DNA of 12,668 nucleotides from CAVVYA01 sp964577835. Its GTDB lineage: Bacteria; Pseudomonadota; Alphaproteobacteria; SMXQ01. The stretch covers positions 1 to 12,668 of the forward strand of contig CAZOBN010000091.1 of assembly GCA_964577835.1 (NCBI GenBank), read 5' to 3'. The position numbers were made by a program, and so were the translations under genes. Below, piece after piece: positions 1-6,801 of the stretch; the first letter of the stretch is position 1; every line of letters starts with the position of its first letter. The notes below the pieces were generated by a model. It was given only the letters and a program-made list of their open reading frames with translations. It was not told where the DNA came from and did not search any database.

Positions 1-861
1 CTGGTGGTCGACCGGCGCACGGCGGGCGTCGTCTTCACCGGCTCGACCGAGGTGGCGCGCGGCATCGCCAAGACCTTGGCGAATCGCGAGGGTCCCCTCG
101 TGCCGCTGATCGCCGAGACCGGCGGGCAGAACGCCATGATCGTCGATTCCTCGGCTCTGCCGGAGCAGGTGGTGGCCGACGTCATCGCCTCGTCCTTCCT
201 TTCGGCCGGCCAGCGCTGCTCGAGCCTGCGCGTGCTCTTCGTGCAGGACGACATCGCCGACAGGCTGCTCGCCATGCTGGCGGGGGCGGCGGCCGAACTG
301 GTGATCGGTGATCCGGCGATGCTCGCCACCGACATCGGCCCGGTGATCGACGACGAGGCGCGCAAGATGCTCGAAGACCACGCCACGCGCATGAGCCGCG
401 ACGGTAAGCTGCTGTTCCAGGTGCCGCTGGCGAAGGACGTGGCGCGCCACGGCAGCGTCTTCGCGCCGCGCGCCTTCGAGATCGCCTCGCTCGACCTGCT
501 CAAGCGCGAGGTCTTCGGCCCGATCCTCCATGTCATCCGCTGGAAGTCGGGCCAGCTCGACAAGGTGGCCGACGCGGTCGCGGCCACCGGCTATGGCCTG
601 ACGCTCGGTATCCATTCGCGCATCGCCGAAACCGTGACCCAGGTACGCGCGCGGCTCGGCGTCGGCAACACTTACGTGAACCGCAACATCATCGGCGCCG
701 TGGTCGGCGTGCAGCCGTTCGGCGGCGAGGGCCTGTCCGGCACCGGCCCGAAAGCCGGCGGCCCGCACTACCTGCCGCGCTTCGCCGTCGAGCGCACGCT
801 GACGGTCAACACCACCGCGGCCGGCGGCAACGCCAGTCTGCTGACGCTGGACGAGAGCTAA
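1..861 (+). CDS. putA: Bifunctional proline dehydrogenase / L-glutamate-gamma-semialdehyde dehydrogenase PutA, C-terminal fragment
   Basis: This is the 3' end of putA; the reading frame is open from base 1, so the gene starts upstream of the window. The visible part belongs to the aldehyde dehydrogenase half, which oxidises glutamate semialdehyde (from P5C) to glutamate with NAD+ in proline catabolism. Two ALDH landmarks are present. The general-base Glu lies in LIAETGGQNAMIVD (codon 115-117), and the nucleophilic Cys lies in SAGQRCSSLRVLF (codon 217-219), 34 residues later as expected for the family. Other conserved stretches are VFTGSTEVA, REVFGPILHV and the C-terminal QPFGGEGLSGTGPKAGGPHYL block. 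IAETGGQNAMIVDSSALPEQVV is typical of PutA rather than of stand-alone ALDHs. The stop is a single base away from the stop of the convergent marC gene. The proline dehydrogenase domain is not in the window, so bifunctionality is inferred from family resemblance. Confidence 0.95.
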   Translation: MVVDRRTAGVVFTGSTEVARGIAKTLANREGPLVPLIAETGGQNAMIVDSSALPEQVVADVIASSFLSAGQRCSSLRVLFVQDDIADRLLAMLAGAAAELVIGDPAMLATDIGPVIDDEARKMLEDHATRMSRDGKLLFQVPLAKDVARHGSVFAPRAFEIASLDLLKREVFGPILHVIRWKSGQLDKVADAVAATGYGLTLGIHSRIAETVTQVRARLGVGNTYVNRNIIGAVVGVQPFGGEGLSGTGPKAGGPHYLPRFAVERTLTVNTTAAGGNASLLTLDES

Positions 862-862
862 A

Positions 863-1495
863 TCAGAACGCGTCGCGCACGCCGTCGATGACGAACTGCA
901 CGGCGAGCGCGGCGAGGATGATGCCGAGCACGCGGCTCACCACGTTGGAGCCGGTCTCGCCGAGCCATCGGGTCACCCGGTCGGCGGCGAGCAGCACGAT
1001 CAGGATGATCGCGAGCACCAGGATCATCACCGCCAGCACGACCGCTTCGAGGATAGGGTCCGCCTCGACGCGACCCATCAGCAGCACCGTGGAGGTCAGA
1101 CCGCCCGGTCCCGCGATCAGCGGAATGGCGAGGGGAAACACCGAGATGTCGTGCTTGGCCTCGGCCTCCTCCGTCTCGCGCGCGGTGGTGCGGCGGATCG
1201 GCGTGGCGCGCGCGAACAGCATGTCGATGGAAATCAGGAACAGCAATATGCCGCCGGCGATGCGGAAGGCGGCGATGGAAACGCCGAGCGCGCGCAGCAG
1301 GAAATCGCCGGCGAAGGCGAACGTGAGCAGGATGATGCCGGCGATGATCGTGCCGCGGATCGCCATGCGGCGGCGGAATTCGGGCGTTTCGCCGCGGGTC
1401 AGCGCGATGAAGATCGGCCCCATGCCGAGCGGATCGAGCACGACGAAGAACGTCACGAAGGCGTAGAGCGCCGTCTCGATCAGTTGCGGTGTCAT
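863..1495 (-). CDS. MarC family (UPF0056) integral membrane protein
   Basis: A 210-residue protein with about six hydrophobic segments. The N-terminal block FVTFFVVLDPLGMGPIFIALT and the middle block FPLAIPLIAGPGGLTSTVLLM match the MarC/UPF0056 family, including the conserved DPLG-P and AGPG signatures. Length is normal for the family. The protein should sit in the inner membrane. Its biochemical role is not settled: the link to multiple antibiotic resistance suggested by the name was not upheld, and transport is only presumed. Its ATG overlaps the stop of the upstream cobD gene as ATGA (1492-1495), so it is probably translated by coupling. The 3' end meets putA tail to tail with one base between the stops, leaving no room for a dedicated terminator. 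Confidence 0.9.
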   Translation of the reverse strand: MTPQLIETALYAFVTFFVVLDPLGMGPIFIALTRGETPEFRRRMAIRGTIIAGIILLTFAFAGDFLLRALGVSIAAFRIAGGILLFLISIDMLFARATPIRRTTARETEEAEAKHDISVFPLAIPLIAGPGGLTSTVLLMGRVEADPILEAVVLAVMILVLAIILIVLLAADRVTRWLGETGSNVVSRVLGIILAALAVQFVIDGVRDAF

Positions 1496-2541
1496 GCGCG
1501 AAGTGTAGCCGTGGCGGGAGCGGCGTGCCAGCGGCCGAGCGCGATTTCGAGGCGGACGAAGCCCGCCGCGTCCGGCAGGCCGAAGCGCAGCCAGGTGGGC
1601 TGCTCGGGGAAGGCGCGCACCAGGATGCCGCCGCGGCCGAGATGATCGAACAGGTCGGCGGCGCGCTCGTGGGAGGCGAGGCAGAAGTTCGCCGTGCGCC
1701 CGACGATGATTAGTCCGGCATCCTTCAACAGGATGGCCAGCCGCGCGCTATCGCGCCTGAGCCGCTCGCGCGTCCAGCCGGCCCAGCTGCGGTCGGCTAG
1801 CGCCTGGCTGCCGATGGCGATGGCGGGGCCGTTCACCGGCCAGGGGCCGAGCGCCGCGCGCAACCGGTCGGCGACGGCGGGCGGCGCCAGGGCGAAGCCG
1901 AGGCGCAGGCCGGCCAGCCCGAAGAACTTGCCGAACGAGCGCAACACCACGAGGCCGTCGCGGCCGGCCTGCGGGGCGAGGCTGATCTCTGGCGAAGCGT
2001 CGGCGAAGGCCTCATCGACCACCAGCCAGCCGCCGCGCGCGGCCAGCGCATCCGCCATGGCGATCAGTTCATTGGGCGCGACGCCTCGCCCGTCGGGATT
2101 GTTCGGGTTGGCCAGCACCACGACGGGCGCCGATGCCGCGGCCGCAGTGATGTCCGCGACCGGCACGACCTCATGGCCGGCGGCCTGCCAGCATGGGGCG
2201 TATTCGCCGTAGCTCGGCGTCACGATGGCGACACGGCTTGCCGGCATCAGGCGCGGCAGGATCTGCAGGATCGCCTGGCTGCCGTTCGCGGCGGCGATCG
2301 CCGCGGTGTCGGCCACGCGGTAGCAAGCGGCGGCGGCTTCGATCAGCGCCCGCATGTCGGCCACCTGCGGCAGGCGTTGCCAGACATCGTCCAGCAAATC
2401 CGGCATCGGATAGGGCACCGGGTTGATGCCGGTGGAGAGATCGAGCCAGCCGTCCTCGGGCGTGCCGAACCGCGCGCTCGCCCAGGCGAGGTCGCCGCCG
2501 TGAACGGGCAGGGCAGGCGTGGTGTCGGCGGGTTGGCTCAT
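1492..2541 (-). CDS. cobD: Threonine-phosphate decarboxylase (CobD, called CobC in some alphaproteobacteria)
   Basis: A fold-type I PLP enzyme of the histidinol-phosphate aminotransferase-like group. It is expected to decarboxylate L-threonine-O-3-phosphate to (R)-1-aminopropan-2-ol phosphate, the linker of the cobalamin nucleotide loop. With the start used here (349 aa), HGGDL near residue 14 and LDLSTGINPVPYP near 33-45 are typical of the CobD/CobC family. Other motifs are NPNNPDG at 145-151, DEAF at 176-179 and the Schiff-base Lys205 in RSFGKFFGLAGLRLGF. I chose ATG 2541 because the family starts shortly before HGGDL and a plausible promoter ends just upstream. An in-frame ATG at 2607 (371 aa) has GGAG before it and cannot be excluded. 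The gene is followed by marC with an ATGA overlap. No other cobalamin gene and no B12 riboswitch is visible here. Confidence 0.9.
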   Translation of the reverse strand: MSQPADTTPALPVHGGDLAWASARFGTPEDGWLDLSTGINPVPYPMPDLLDDVWQRLPQVADMRALIEAAAACYRVADTAAIAAANGSQAILQILPRLMPASRVAIVTPSYGEYAPCWQAAGHEVVPVADITAAAASAPVVVLANPNNPDGRGVAPNELIAMADALAARGGWLVVDEAFADASPEISLAPQAGRDGLVVLRSFGKFFGLAGLRLGFALAPPAVADRLRAALGPWPVNGPAIAIGSQALADRSWAGWTRERLRRDSARLAILLKDAGLIIVGRTANFCLASHERAADLFDHLGRGGILVRAFPEQPTWLRFGLPDAAGFVRLEIALGRWHAAPATATLRA

Positions 2542-2547
2542 CGTGCC

Positions 2548-2576
2548 ACCCTGTCCGAAGGCGGCGTCTTGGTCAA
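2548..2576 (-). promoter_or_regulatory. Candidate promoter of cobD-marC
   Basis: On the minus strand TTGACC (2571-2576) is followed after 17 bases by CAGGGT (2548-2553). The -35 is a good match; the -10 is loose but acceptable for an alphaproteobacterium. Transcription would begin almost at the cobD ATG (2541), giving a leaderless or nearly leaderless mRNA. The same AGGGTGG stretch could instead be read as a weak ribosome binding site, so the assignment is tentative. Confidence 0.35.
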
Positions 2577-2619
2577 GCCGAGCGCTGCGACTTACACTCC
2601 CAGCCATTTCGCTCCGGCG

Positions 2620-2639
2620 GCAGGTGCCGCTTCACCTGC
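2620..2639. repeat. Inverted repeat GCAGGTG-N6-CACCTGC
   Basis: A perfect 7-base inverted repeat with a 6-base centre lies about 80 bases upstream of the cobD start. It has no adjacent T-run in either direction, so it is not an intrinsic terminator. It has the size and symmetry of a dimeric repressor site and also lies upstream of the candidate promoter, but nothing identifies a regulator. Confidence 0.45.
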
Positions 2640-2741
2640 GACCAGCGCGATTGATTGCGAAAAAACGATCGCCCTCTCATCAGTAACCGGCTAGCAGAGG
2701 CGGTGAAGGATGGATTGGCGGCTTTGCGACGGGGCAGGCGC

Positions 2742-2764
2742 AGCCTCAGAGGCTCGCTAGCCTC
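2742..2764 (-). other. Compact hairpin with three alternating arms at the end of vsr
   Basis: The sequence holds AGCCTC (2742-2747), GAGGCT (2749-2754) and AGCCTC (2759-2764). The middle arm can pair with either neighbour; the better hairpin is GAGGCT-CGCT-AGCCTC, 6 pairs and a 4-base loop. It overlaps the vsr stop codon (2763-2765). No T-run follows on the minus strand, so it might protect or pause a transcript but is not a standard intrinsic terminator. It also marks roughly the left edge of the low-GC cassette. Confidence 0.4.
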
Positions 2765-3203
2765 ATCGTCTTTTCCGCTTCAGTTTGGGCAGTTTCCTTA
2801 ATGCTTTGGTCACGGCAGTCAGAGCCTTAAGTTGATTCGCTTCACATTCCCAGATAACGAATACCCGCCATCCTGCGGCCACGAGACTTTCCTGGTTGTA
2901 TTTGTCGCGCTCAACGTTTCGCTCAAACTTCGCTCGCCAATATTCGGTTCGCGTCTTTGGAAGACGCCTCGCGCAGCAAACATGCCTATGCCAGAAGCAG
3001 CCATGAACAAATAGAACAGCACGACGTGCTGGAAACACAAGGTCTGGGCTTCCTGGAAGATCGCGGACGTTCAGCCGAAACCGTAGCCCCGTCCGATGAA
3101 GCGCGCTGCGGACAATCCTCTCTGGAGTCGTTCCTTCGCGCCTCACACGTGCCATAAGCGCACTGCGGGCCGCATCCACTGAGGGATCGCGTTTGTAGGG
3201 CAT
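2763..3203 (-). CDS. vsr: Very short patch repair endonuclease (Vsr)
   Basis: A 146-residue Vsr protein. These enzymes nick 5' of the T in T:G mismatches that arise when 5-methylcytosine deaminates inside a methyltransferase site, and they usually accompany a C5 methyltransferase. Family motifs run in order: the TTPE and R-ALH-TGLRFR region, LPGSPDLVF with the metal-binding Asp, VLFVHGCFWHRHVCC with the catalytic His and zinc-binding Cys/His, EYWRAKFERNVERD, and GWRVFVIWECE with the last zinc Cys. Length is normal and the gene appears intact, with a basic tail KLKRKRR. I prefer ATG 3203 because AGGTG lies 7 bases upstream; a GTG at 3212 in the same frame would add three residues. It is the last gene of the methyltransferase-endonuclease-vsr series, 56 bases after the endonuclease stop, and so probably serves the local methylated sequence. 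Confidence 0.93.
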   Translation of the reverse strand: MPYKRDPSVDAARSALMARVRREGTTPERIVRSALHRTGLRFRLNVRDLPGSPDLVFPARRAVLFVHGCFWHRHVCCARRLPKTRTEYWRAKFERNVERDKYNQESLVAAGWRVFVIWECEANQLKALTAVTKALRKLPKLKRKRR

Positions 3204-3259
3204 CGTTTGCACCTGACACTAAGCTGGCCAAGAGCGGATTAGCATCTCGCTGAATTCTA

Positions 3260-4165
3260 TTACAGCTTAGAATCTAACCACGATGCAAACTGATCAAGTT
3301 CGTGGGACCAAAACACCTCGACGTTACTATCAATCAGCCTTTCAACATCCTTTGCCGCGATTACGCCTTGTAGAAGCGCGGCTGTGACTACGAAACTGCC
3401 CCAATGGGTTCGCCAAGCCGCAGCCTTCTTGAGAACATCGTTGATGCGTTTGACCGAATTTGTTTCATCATTCGTCACCTTGCATTCCATCGCGAGCACC
3501 ACAGTGCCTTTAAGGCCGCACGCAATATCAACTTCCTGTGGAGCCGTTGTCGCCGTAGCGAACCGGGTCTTATGCATAAAGCACTTTGACGGAACCGCCG
3601 CACGAGTATCGATTAACTTACTTGGAAGTTTCTTCCAGCCTTTATGTTGGAGCAGTTCAATGACAGCCTGCTCTTGTTCGCTCGCGAGACGATTACGGCG
3701 GGCTGTGGCCAGTCGCTGCGCTGCGATTAGCGGCGCGACGGCGGCCAGCGCATGGCGAAGTTCTGAAATAGTTGGATTCCGACCATGATCTAACCAACGA
3801 GTCAAACGTCGGTCGCGCCAATGATCAAATTCCGAAGCCACGCCAGCAGCCACTTGGGGTGCAAGTGGCCTTCCGCTTTTTTCCGAACTCTTAGGCCATG
3901 TCGGACAAGAAAGTTTAAACTGATCTTGGCTAACAGGCGGAGCAAGCAAATGGCGGAAAGCAATCATCCAGCCGCCATTCTTCTCCAATGCACTCGCCAC
4001 ATTTCGGAGAAAGTCGGAGGCTCGTAGCGAGTCTATGATTAGTTGCCGCGCCTCCTTGAGAGCAAATTTCCAGTCCGCTGCTCTCTCATCTGGCTTCATA
4101 GTATCCAAATAGAGACTTCTCGCCTTAGCGGCTTGGACCGCATGGAGCTGATTCGAAATGGTCAT
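3260..4165 (-). CDS. Putative type II restriction endonuclease, PD-(D/E)XK type
   Basis: A 301-residue protein between a C5 methyltransferase and vsr, the normal place for the cognate endonuclease. The catalytic core is visible as EVDIACG followed by VVLAMECKVTND: Asp213, then Glu227-x-Lys229, a D-X13-ExK arrangement typical of PD-(D/E)XK nucleases. The N-terminal two thirds are mostly helical by composition, with DWKFALKEAR and many charged residues; they may carry specificity contacts. No signal peptide or membrane segment is seen. I could not assign a recognition sequence or a named family with confidence. The start ATG is 9 bases after the methyltransferase stop and has no Shine-Dalgarno sequence, so translation probably depends on the upstream gene, which would keep nuclease below methylase. 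Context plus motif make an endonuclease likely; activity and specificity are inference. Confidence 0.75.
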   Translation of the reverse strand: MTISNQLHAVQAAKARSLYLDTMKPDERAADWKFALKEARQLIIDSLRASDFLRNVASALEKNGGWMIAFRHLLAPPVSQDQFKLSCPTWPKSSEKSGRPLAPQVAAGVASEFDHWRDRRLTRWLDHGRNPTISELRHALAAVAPLIAAQRLATARRNRLASEQEQAVIELLQHKGWKKLPSKLIDTRAAVPSKCFMHKTRFATATTAPQEVDIACGLKGTVVLAMECKVTNDETNSVKRINDVLKKAAAWRTHWGSFVVTAALLQGVIAAKDVERLIDSNVEVFWSHELDQFASWLDSKL

Positions 4166-4174
4166 TATGCGCAG

Positions 4175-5404
4175 CTAGAGGTCAGCCACGTTCGAAATGC
4201 GCTTGGGGGGGGCAAAACGACGGGAGGCACCATTCCGCATTTCCTCCTTCACGGTATATTTAATTGCAGCCGCAAGATGTGGCGCGAGCGGCAGCAATTC
4301 CAAATGAAGGACTTGTTCGGGTAGCGGTCCATGCATCGAGTGCTTTAGCAGCGACCGGCCTATCGCGGCCGCAAGAGTCGGCGGGACAGCGTTGCCGATC
4401 AACCGGTATTGGGTGGCGCGGTTTCCCACGAACTTCCAACTCGCTGGGAAGGACTGAATAGCAGCGCACTCCCTGGGACATAGACGCCGCAAGCCGAACT
4501 CAGGATCTCGCACCCAATCCTGTTGGCTGCTTGCCGTAACCGTGCGGGCCGGCAGGTCGAGATCAGCGACAAATGCGCCCTGTTTGTAGCCCCAATGCCC
4601 CCCCGGCCTTGTGCTCTCCGGCTTGCCGGGGCTCTTTACTCCGGATCCTGGTGGCACGGCAGCCAACTCGCGCGCCAATTTGCCGGAGGGACGAATAATC
4701 TCGTCTCCTGTCGGAGATCTAAGCGCGCGCAAACAGTCGCCCAGCGTCACCCACGGCTTTCTGCGGCCATCCGCCAAATCGCAATATTTGGTGTGGGTTG
4801 GATCAGCAAACGGTGGCGCATCGCCCATTCGATAGCCTATGACGAACAGCCGAACTCTACGCTGTGGCACGCCATAGTCCGCGGCGTTCAAAAGCGCGAC
4901 TGCAGTCTGGAATCCAACCCTTAGTAGGCTTGCACGGATTGTGTGCAGCGCAGATCCAGGCACCCCGTCAGGACCTCGAGCGGTAAGAAGCCCACGCACA
5001 TTCTCGAACAACAACCATCGGACATCGAGTTCATCAGCCAAACGAATGAAGTCAGAAAAAAGACGACCACGCGGGTCCTGGAAACCGTGCTGGTGTCCTG
5101 CGCTACTCCAGGATTGACAAGGAGGACCACCAGCAAGGAGCGCAATATCGCCACGTCGTGTTCCAGCCTTGGCTAATACATCTGAACCAAAAGTCTGGCG
5201 AATATCTGCAGTTTCGAGGAACGCATCGGCGAGAATTCGCGACCGAGAGGCCGGCAAACGGCCTCGCCGCTGATTTTCCTCCAGGGTATCCATAGCGCAT
5301 GGATCAATGTCGGACGCATATCGGCAAACCCACCCGGCCTTCTCTAGCCCGATATCAAGACCGCCTGCGCCCGAAAACGTGGAGAGGAAAGAATTAGACG
5401 CCAT
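4175..5404 (-). CDS. DNA (cytosine-5-)-methyltransferase
   Basis: A 409-residue C5-cytosine methyltransferase that transfers a methyl group from SAM to cytosine in a specific site. Motifs occur in canonical order: motif I FSGAGGLDIGLEKAG (10-24) for SAM binding, motif IV GGPPCQSWSSAG with catalytic Cys96, motif VI FENVRG (133-138), and motif VIII QRRVRLFVIG (181-190). A target-recognition region runs at about 195-285, then ARTVTASS (286-293), RECAAIQSFP (311-320) and motif X LIGNAVPP (335-342). About 65 further residues follow motif X. There is no N-terminal helix-turn-helix extension, so self-repression through such a domain is unlikely. The ATG has GAGGA seven bases upstream. It is the first gene of a cassette with a nuclease and vsr. 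Its last codons contain a C8 tract (4205-4212). The GC content is lower than that of the flanks. Confidence 0.95.
   Translation of the reverse strand: MASNSFLSTFSGAGGLDIGLEKAGWVCRYASDIDPCAMDTLEENQRRGRLPASRSRILADAFLETADIRQTFGSDVLAKAGTRRGDIALLAGGPPCQSWSSAGHQHGFQDPRGRLFSDFIRLADELDVRWLLFENVRGLLTARGPDGVPGSALHTIRASLLRVGFQTAVALLNAADYGVPQRRVRLFVIGYRMGDAPPFADPTHTKYCDLADGRRKPWVTLGDCLRALRSPTGDEIIRPSGKLARELAAVPPGSGVKSPGKPESTRPGGHWGYKQGAFVADLDLPARTVTASSQQDWVRDPEFGLRRLCPRECAAIQSFPASWKFVGNRATQYRLIGNAVPPTLAAAIGRSLLKHSMHGPLPEQVLHLELLPLAPHLAAAIKYTVKEEMRNGASRRFAPPKRISNVADL
4205..4212 (-). repeat. C8 homopolymer near the 3' end of the methyltransferase gene
   Basis: Eight G on the plus strand (C8 in the coding sense) encode part of FAPPKR, ten codons before the stop. 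Slippage here would change only the last residues. Loss of one C would move the stop to TAA at 4165-4167, which overlaps the endonuclease ATG as TAATG; gain of one C would stop earlier. The tract is short for a proven phase-variable repeat. Confidence 0.6.
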
Positions 5405-5462
5405 ATATAGATCCTCGAATGCTCGCGAATACCAAATTTAGCACGAGTGGCAATGGCCGGGG

Positions 5463-5481
5463 ACTAGAACAAAACTAGAAC
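5463..5481. repeat. 8-bp direct repeat ACTAGAAC-N3-ACTAGAAC
   Basis: Two identical copies of ACTAGAAC (5463-5470 and 5474-5481) are spaced 11 bases apart, one helical turn, so both face the same side of the DNA. They cover the candidate -10 region of the methyltransferase operon. This fits an operator for a repressor, but no controller gene is present in the cassette. Confidence 0.5.
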
Positions 5482-5497
5482 TTCGGCTTACTGTCAA
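5469..5497 (-). promoter_or_regulatory. Candidate promoter of the restriction-modification operon
   Basis: On the minus strand a perfect -35 TTGACA (5492-5497) lies 17 bases before TTTTGT (5469-5474), a weak -10. Transcription would start near 5462 and give a leader of about 58 bases before the methyltransferase ATG at 5404. The -10 overlaps an 8-base direct repeat that could hold a regulator. Confidence 0.4.
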
Positions 5498-5519
5498 GCT
5501 ACTTGCTCAGACAATCGTG

Positions 5520-5529
5520 CGAGCGCTCG
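5520..5529. repeat. Palindrome CGAGCGCTCG between the MFS and methyltransferase genes
   Basis: A perfect 10-base palindrome lies 22 bases downstream of the MFS stop (5551-5553) and 22 bases upstream of the candidate methyltransferase -35. A wider inverted pair, AAGCTAC (5496-5502) and GTAGCTT (5540-5546), brackets it. It could be part of a transcript-end structure for the MFS operon. No T-run is adjacent, so a function is not assigned. Confidence 0.3.
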
Positions 5530-5550
5530 GAGGTGTTCGGTAGCTTAGGG

Positions 5551-6801
5551 TTACAGACCGCCGGGTTGGCGCCGCTTCAGCCAGATGACGATGCCGCCCA
5601 GCATGGCGAGCAGCAGGCCGCCCATCACCAGGAAACTCGGGCCGACGCCCCAGACTTCGGCGACGGCGCCCATCAGCACCGGCAGGATCAGCACGGCGAG
5701 GCGGTTGACCGTGGTGCGCAGGCCGATGCTGGTGGCCTGCTCCGCCATGCCCACGGCGCGCGACAGGTAGGTGAACATGATCGGCTGGCTGACGCCCTGG
5801 AAGAATCCGCGGGCGATCACGGCGGCCGCGAGCAGGATGAAGATGCCGCCGAGCAGCGGCGTGATGGTGATGAAGACCACCGAGAAGAACACGGTGACCA
5901 GCAGAGCGGTCTGCGGCTTGAGCAGGCGCTCGATCCAGCCGCCGGTCAAGGTGCCGAAGCCGGCGGCGATCTGGGTCAGCGCGATCAACGTGCCGATCAG
6001 CGAGCCGGAGAGGTCGATCTCCTGGAGATAGACCACGTAGAACGAATTCTGGATATTGGCCGACGACGCGCGGATGAACGAGGCGGCGACCACCAGGGTC
6101 ACCGCCGGAATCGCCATCAGCGCGATGGCCCCGATGTAATCGGACAGGCGCGGCGCGATGTCGGCCATGCGGAACGGCTTCTTGTCGCCGGTGCTGACGC
6201 CGCCGCCGGTCTCGGGAATCAGCAGCGAGGTGACGAGGAACGCGCCGCCCCACACGCCGGCGATGACGAACGACGGCACCGGTCCCAGCACGTCCCACGA
6301 GACGCCCAGCACGACCGGGCCGCTCATGGCGCCGATGCGGGCGAAGAACGCCCAGCGGCTGACGAAGGCGGTGTCGGCGTTGCTGACCTGGATCGCCTGG
6401 GCTTGCGCGCCGACCCAGGCCCAAGTGCCGGCGAGGCCGCCCGCGGTCTGCAGCAGCAACATGACGCCGTACCACGGCATCACGGGAAACAGCGGCGGCA
6501 CGAGCAGGCAGACGGCGGAGACGATGATCATGACGCGGCGCGTGCCGAACCTGTCGATCAGCACGCCGCCGTGGATGGCGAGGAAGAACGGCAGGAAGGC
6601 GCGGGCGCCGACCAGGATGCCGATCTCGAGCGGGGTCATGCCGAGATAAACCGCCCACAGCGGCACGATCAGCGTGAACAGCTCGGTGTAGCTGTCGCAG
6701 AAGAACCCTGTGGCATAGGCCGACCAGGCGACGCGGCGCGACAGGATCAGCGGCGGGGTGGCGCCGGCCGCGGCATCCGCGGGCTTCACGGGCGGACTCA
6801 T
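5551..6801 (-). CDS. MFS transporter (first of two paralogues by position)
   Basis: A 416-residue major facilitator with about 12 hydrophobic segments and a hydrophilic central loop around residues 190-215 (ETGGGVSTGDKKPFRM). MFS motif A appears as GGVLIDRFGTRR between TM2 and TM3. It shares long blocks with the upstream gene at 6905-8164: SFYVVYL, LIGTLIA, GGIFILL, QGVSQP-MF--LSRAV and SIGLRTT-NRLA. The two therefore arose by duplication and probably share a substrate class. The substrate is unknown; co-transcription with a TTT-type binding protein gene hints at a carboxylate, but that is inference. AGGG lies 7 bases before the ATG, inside a small upstream ORF whose TGA overlaps this ATG (ATGA, 6798-6801). 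It is the last gene of the operon. Confidence 0.9.
   Translation of the reverse strand: MSPPVKPADAAAGATPPLILSRRVAWSAYATGFFCDSYTELFTLIVPLWAVYLGMTPLEIGILVGARAFLPFFLAIHGGVLIDRFGTRRVMIIVSAVCLLVPPLFPVMPWYGVMLLLQTAGGLAGTWAWVGAQAQAIQVSNADTAFVSRWAFFARIGAMSGPVVLGVSWDVLGPVPSFVIAGVWGGAFLVTSLLIPETGGGVSTGDKKPFRMADIAPRLSDYIGAIALMAIPAVTLVVAASFIRASSANIQNSFYVVYLQEIDLSGSLIGTLIALTQIAAGFGTLTGGWIERLLKPQTALLVTVFFSVVFITITPLLGGIFILLAAAVIARGFFQGVSQPIMFTYLSRAVGMAEQATSIGLRTTVNRLAVLILPVLMGAVAEVWGVGPSFLVMGGLLLAMLGGIVIWLKRRQPGGL

Noticed and set aside
2542..2762. Cobalamin riboswitch upstream of cobD
   Set aside because: ACCTGCC on the minus strand resembles the end of the B12 box. The rest of the conserved core could not be found, and the word is better explained as one arm of the GCAGGTG/CACCTGC palindrome.
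2690..5550. Attachment-site duplication flanking the restriction-modification cassette
   Set aside because: Comparing 2640-2764 with 5490-5560 by eye gave no convincing direct repeat, and there is no integrase or tRNA end.
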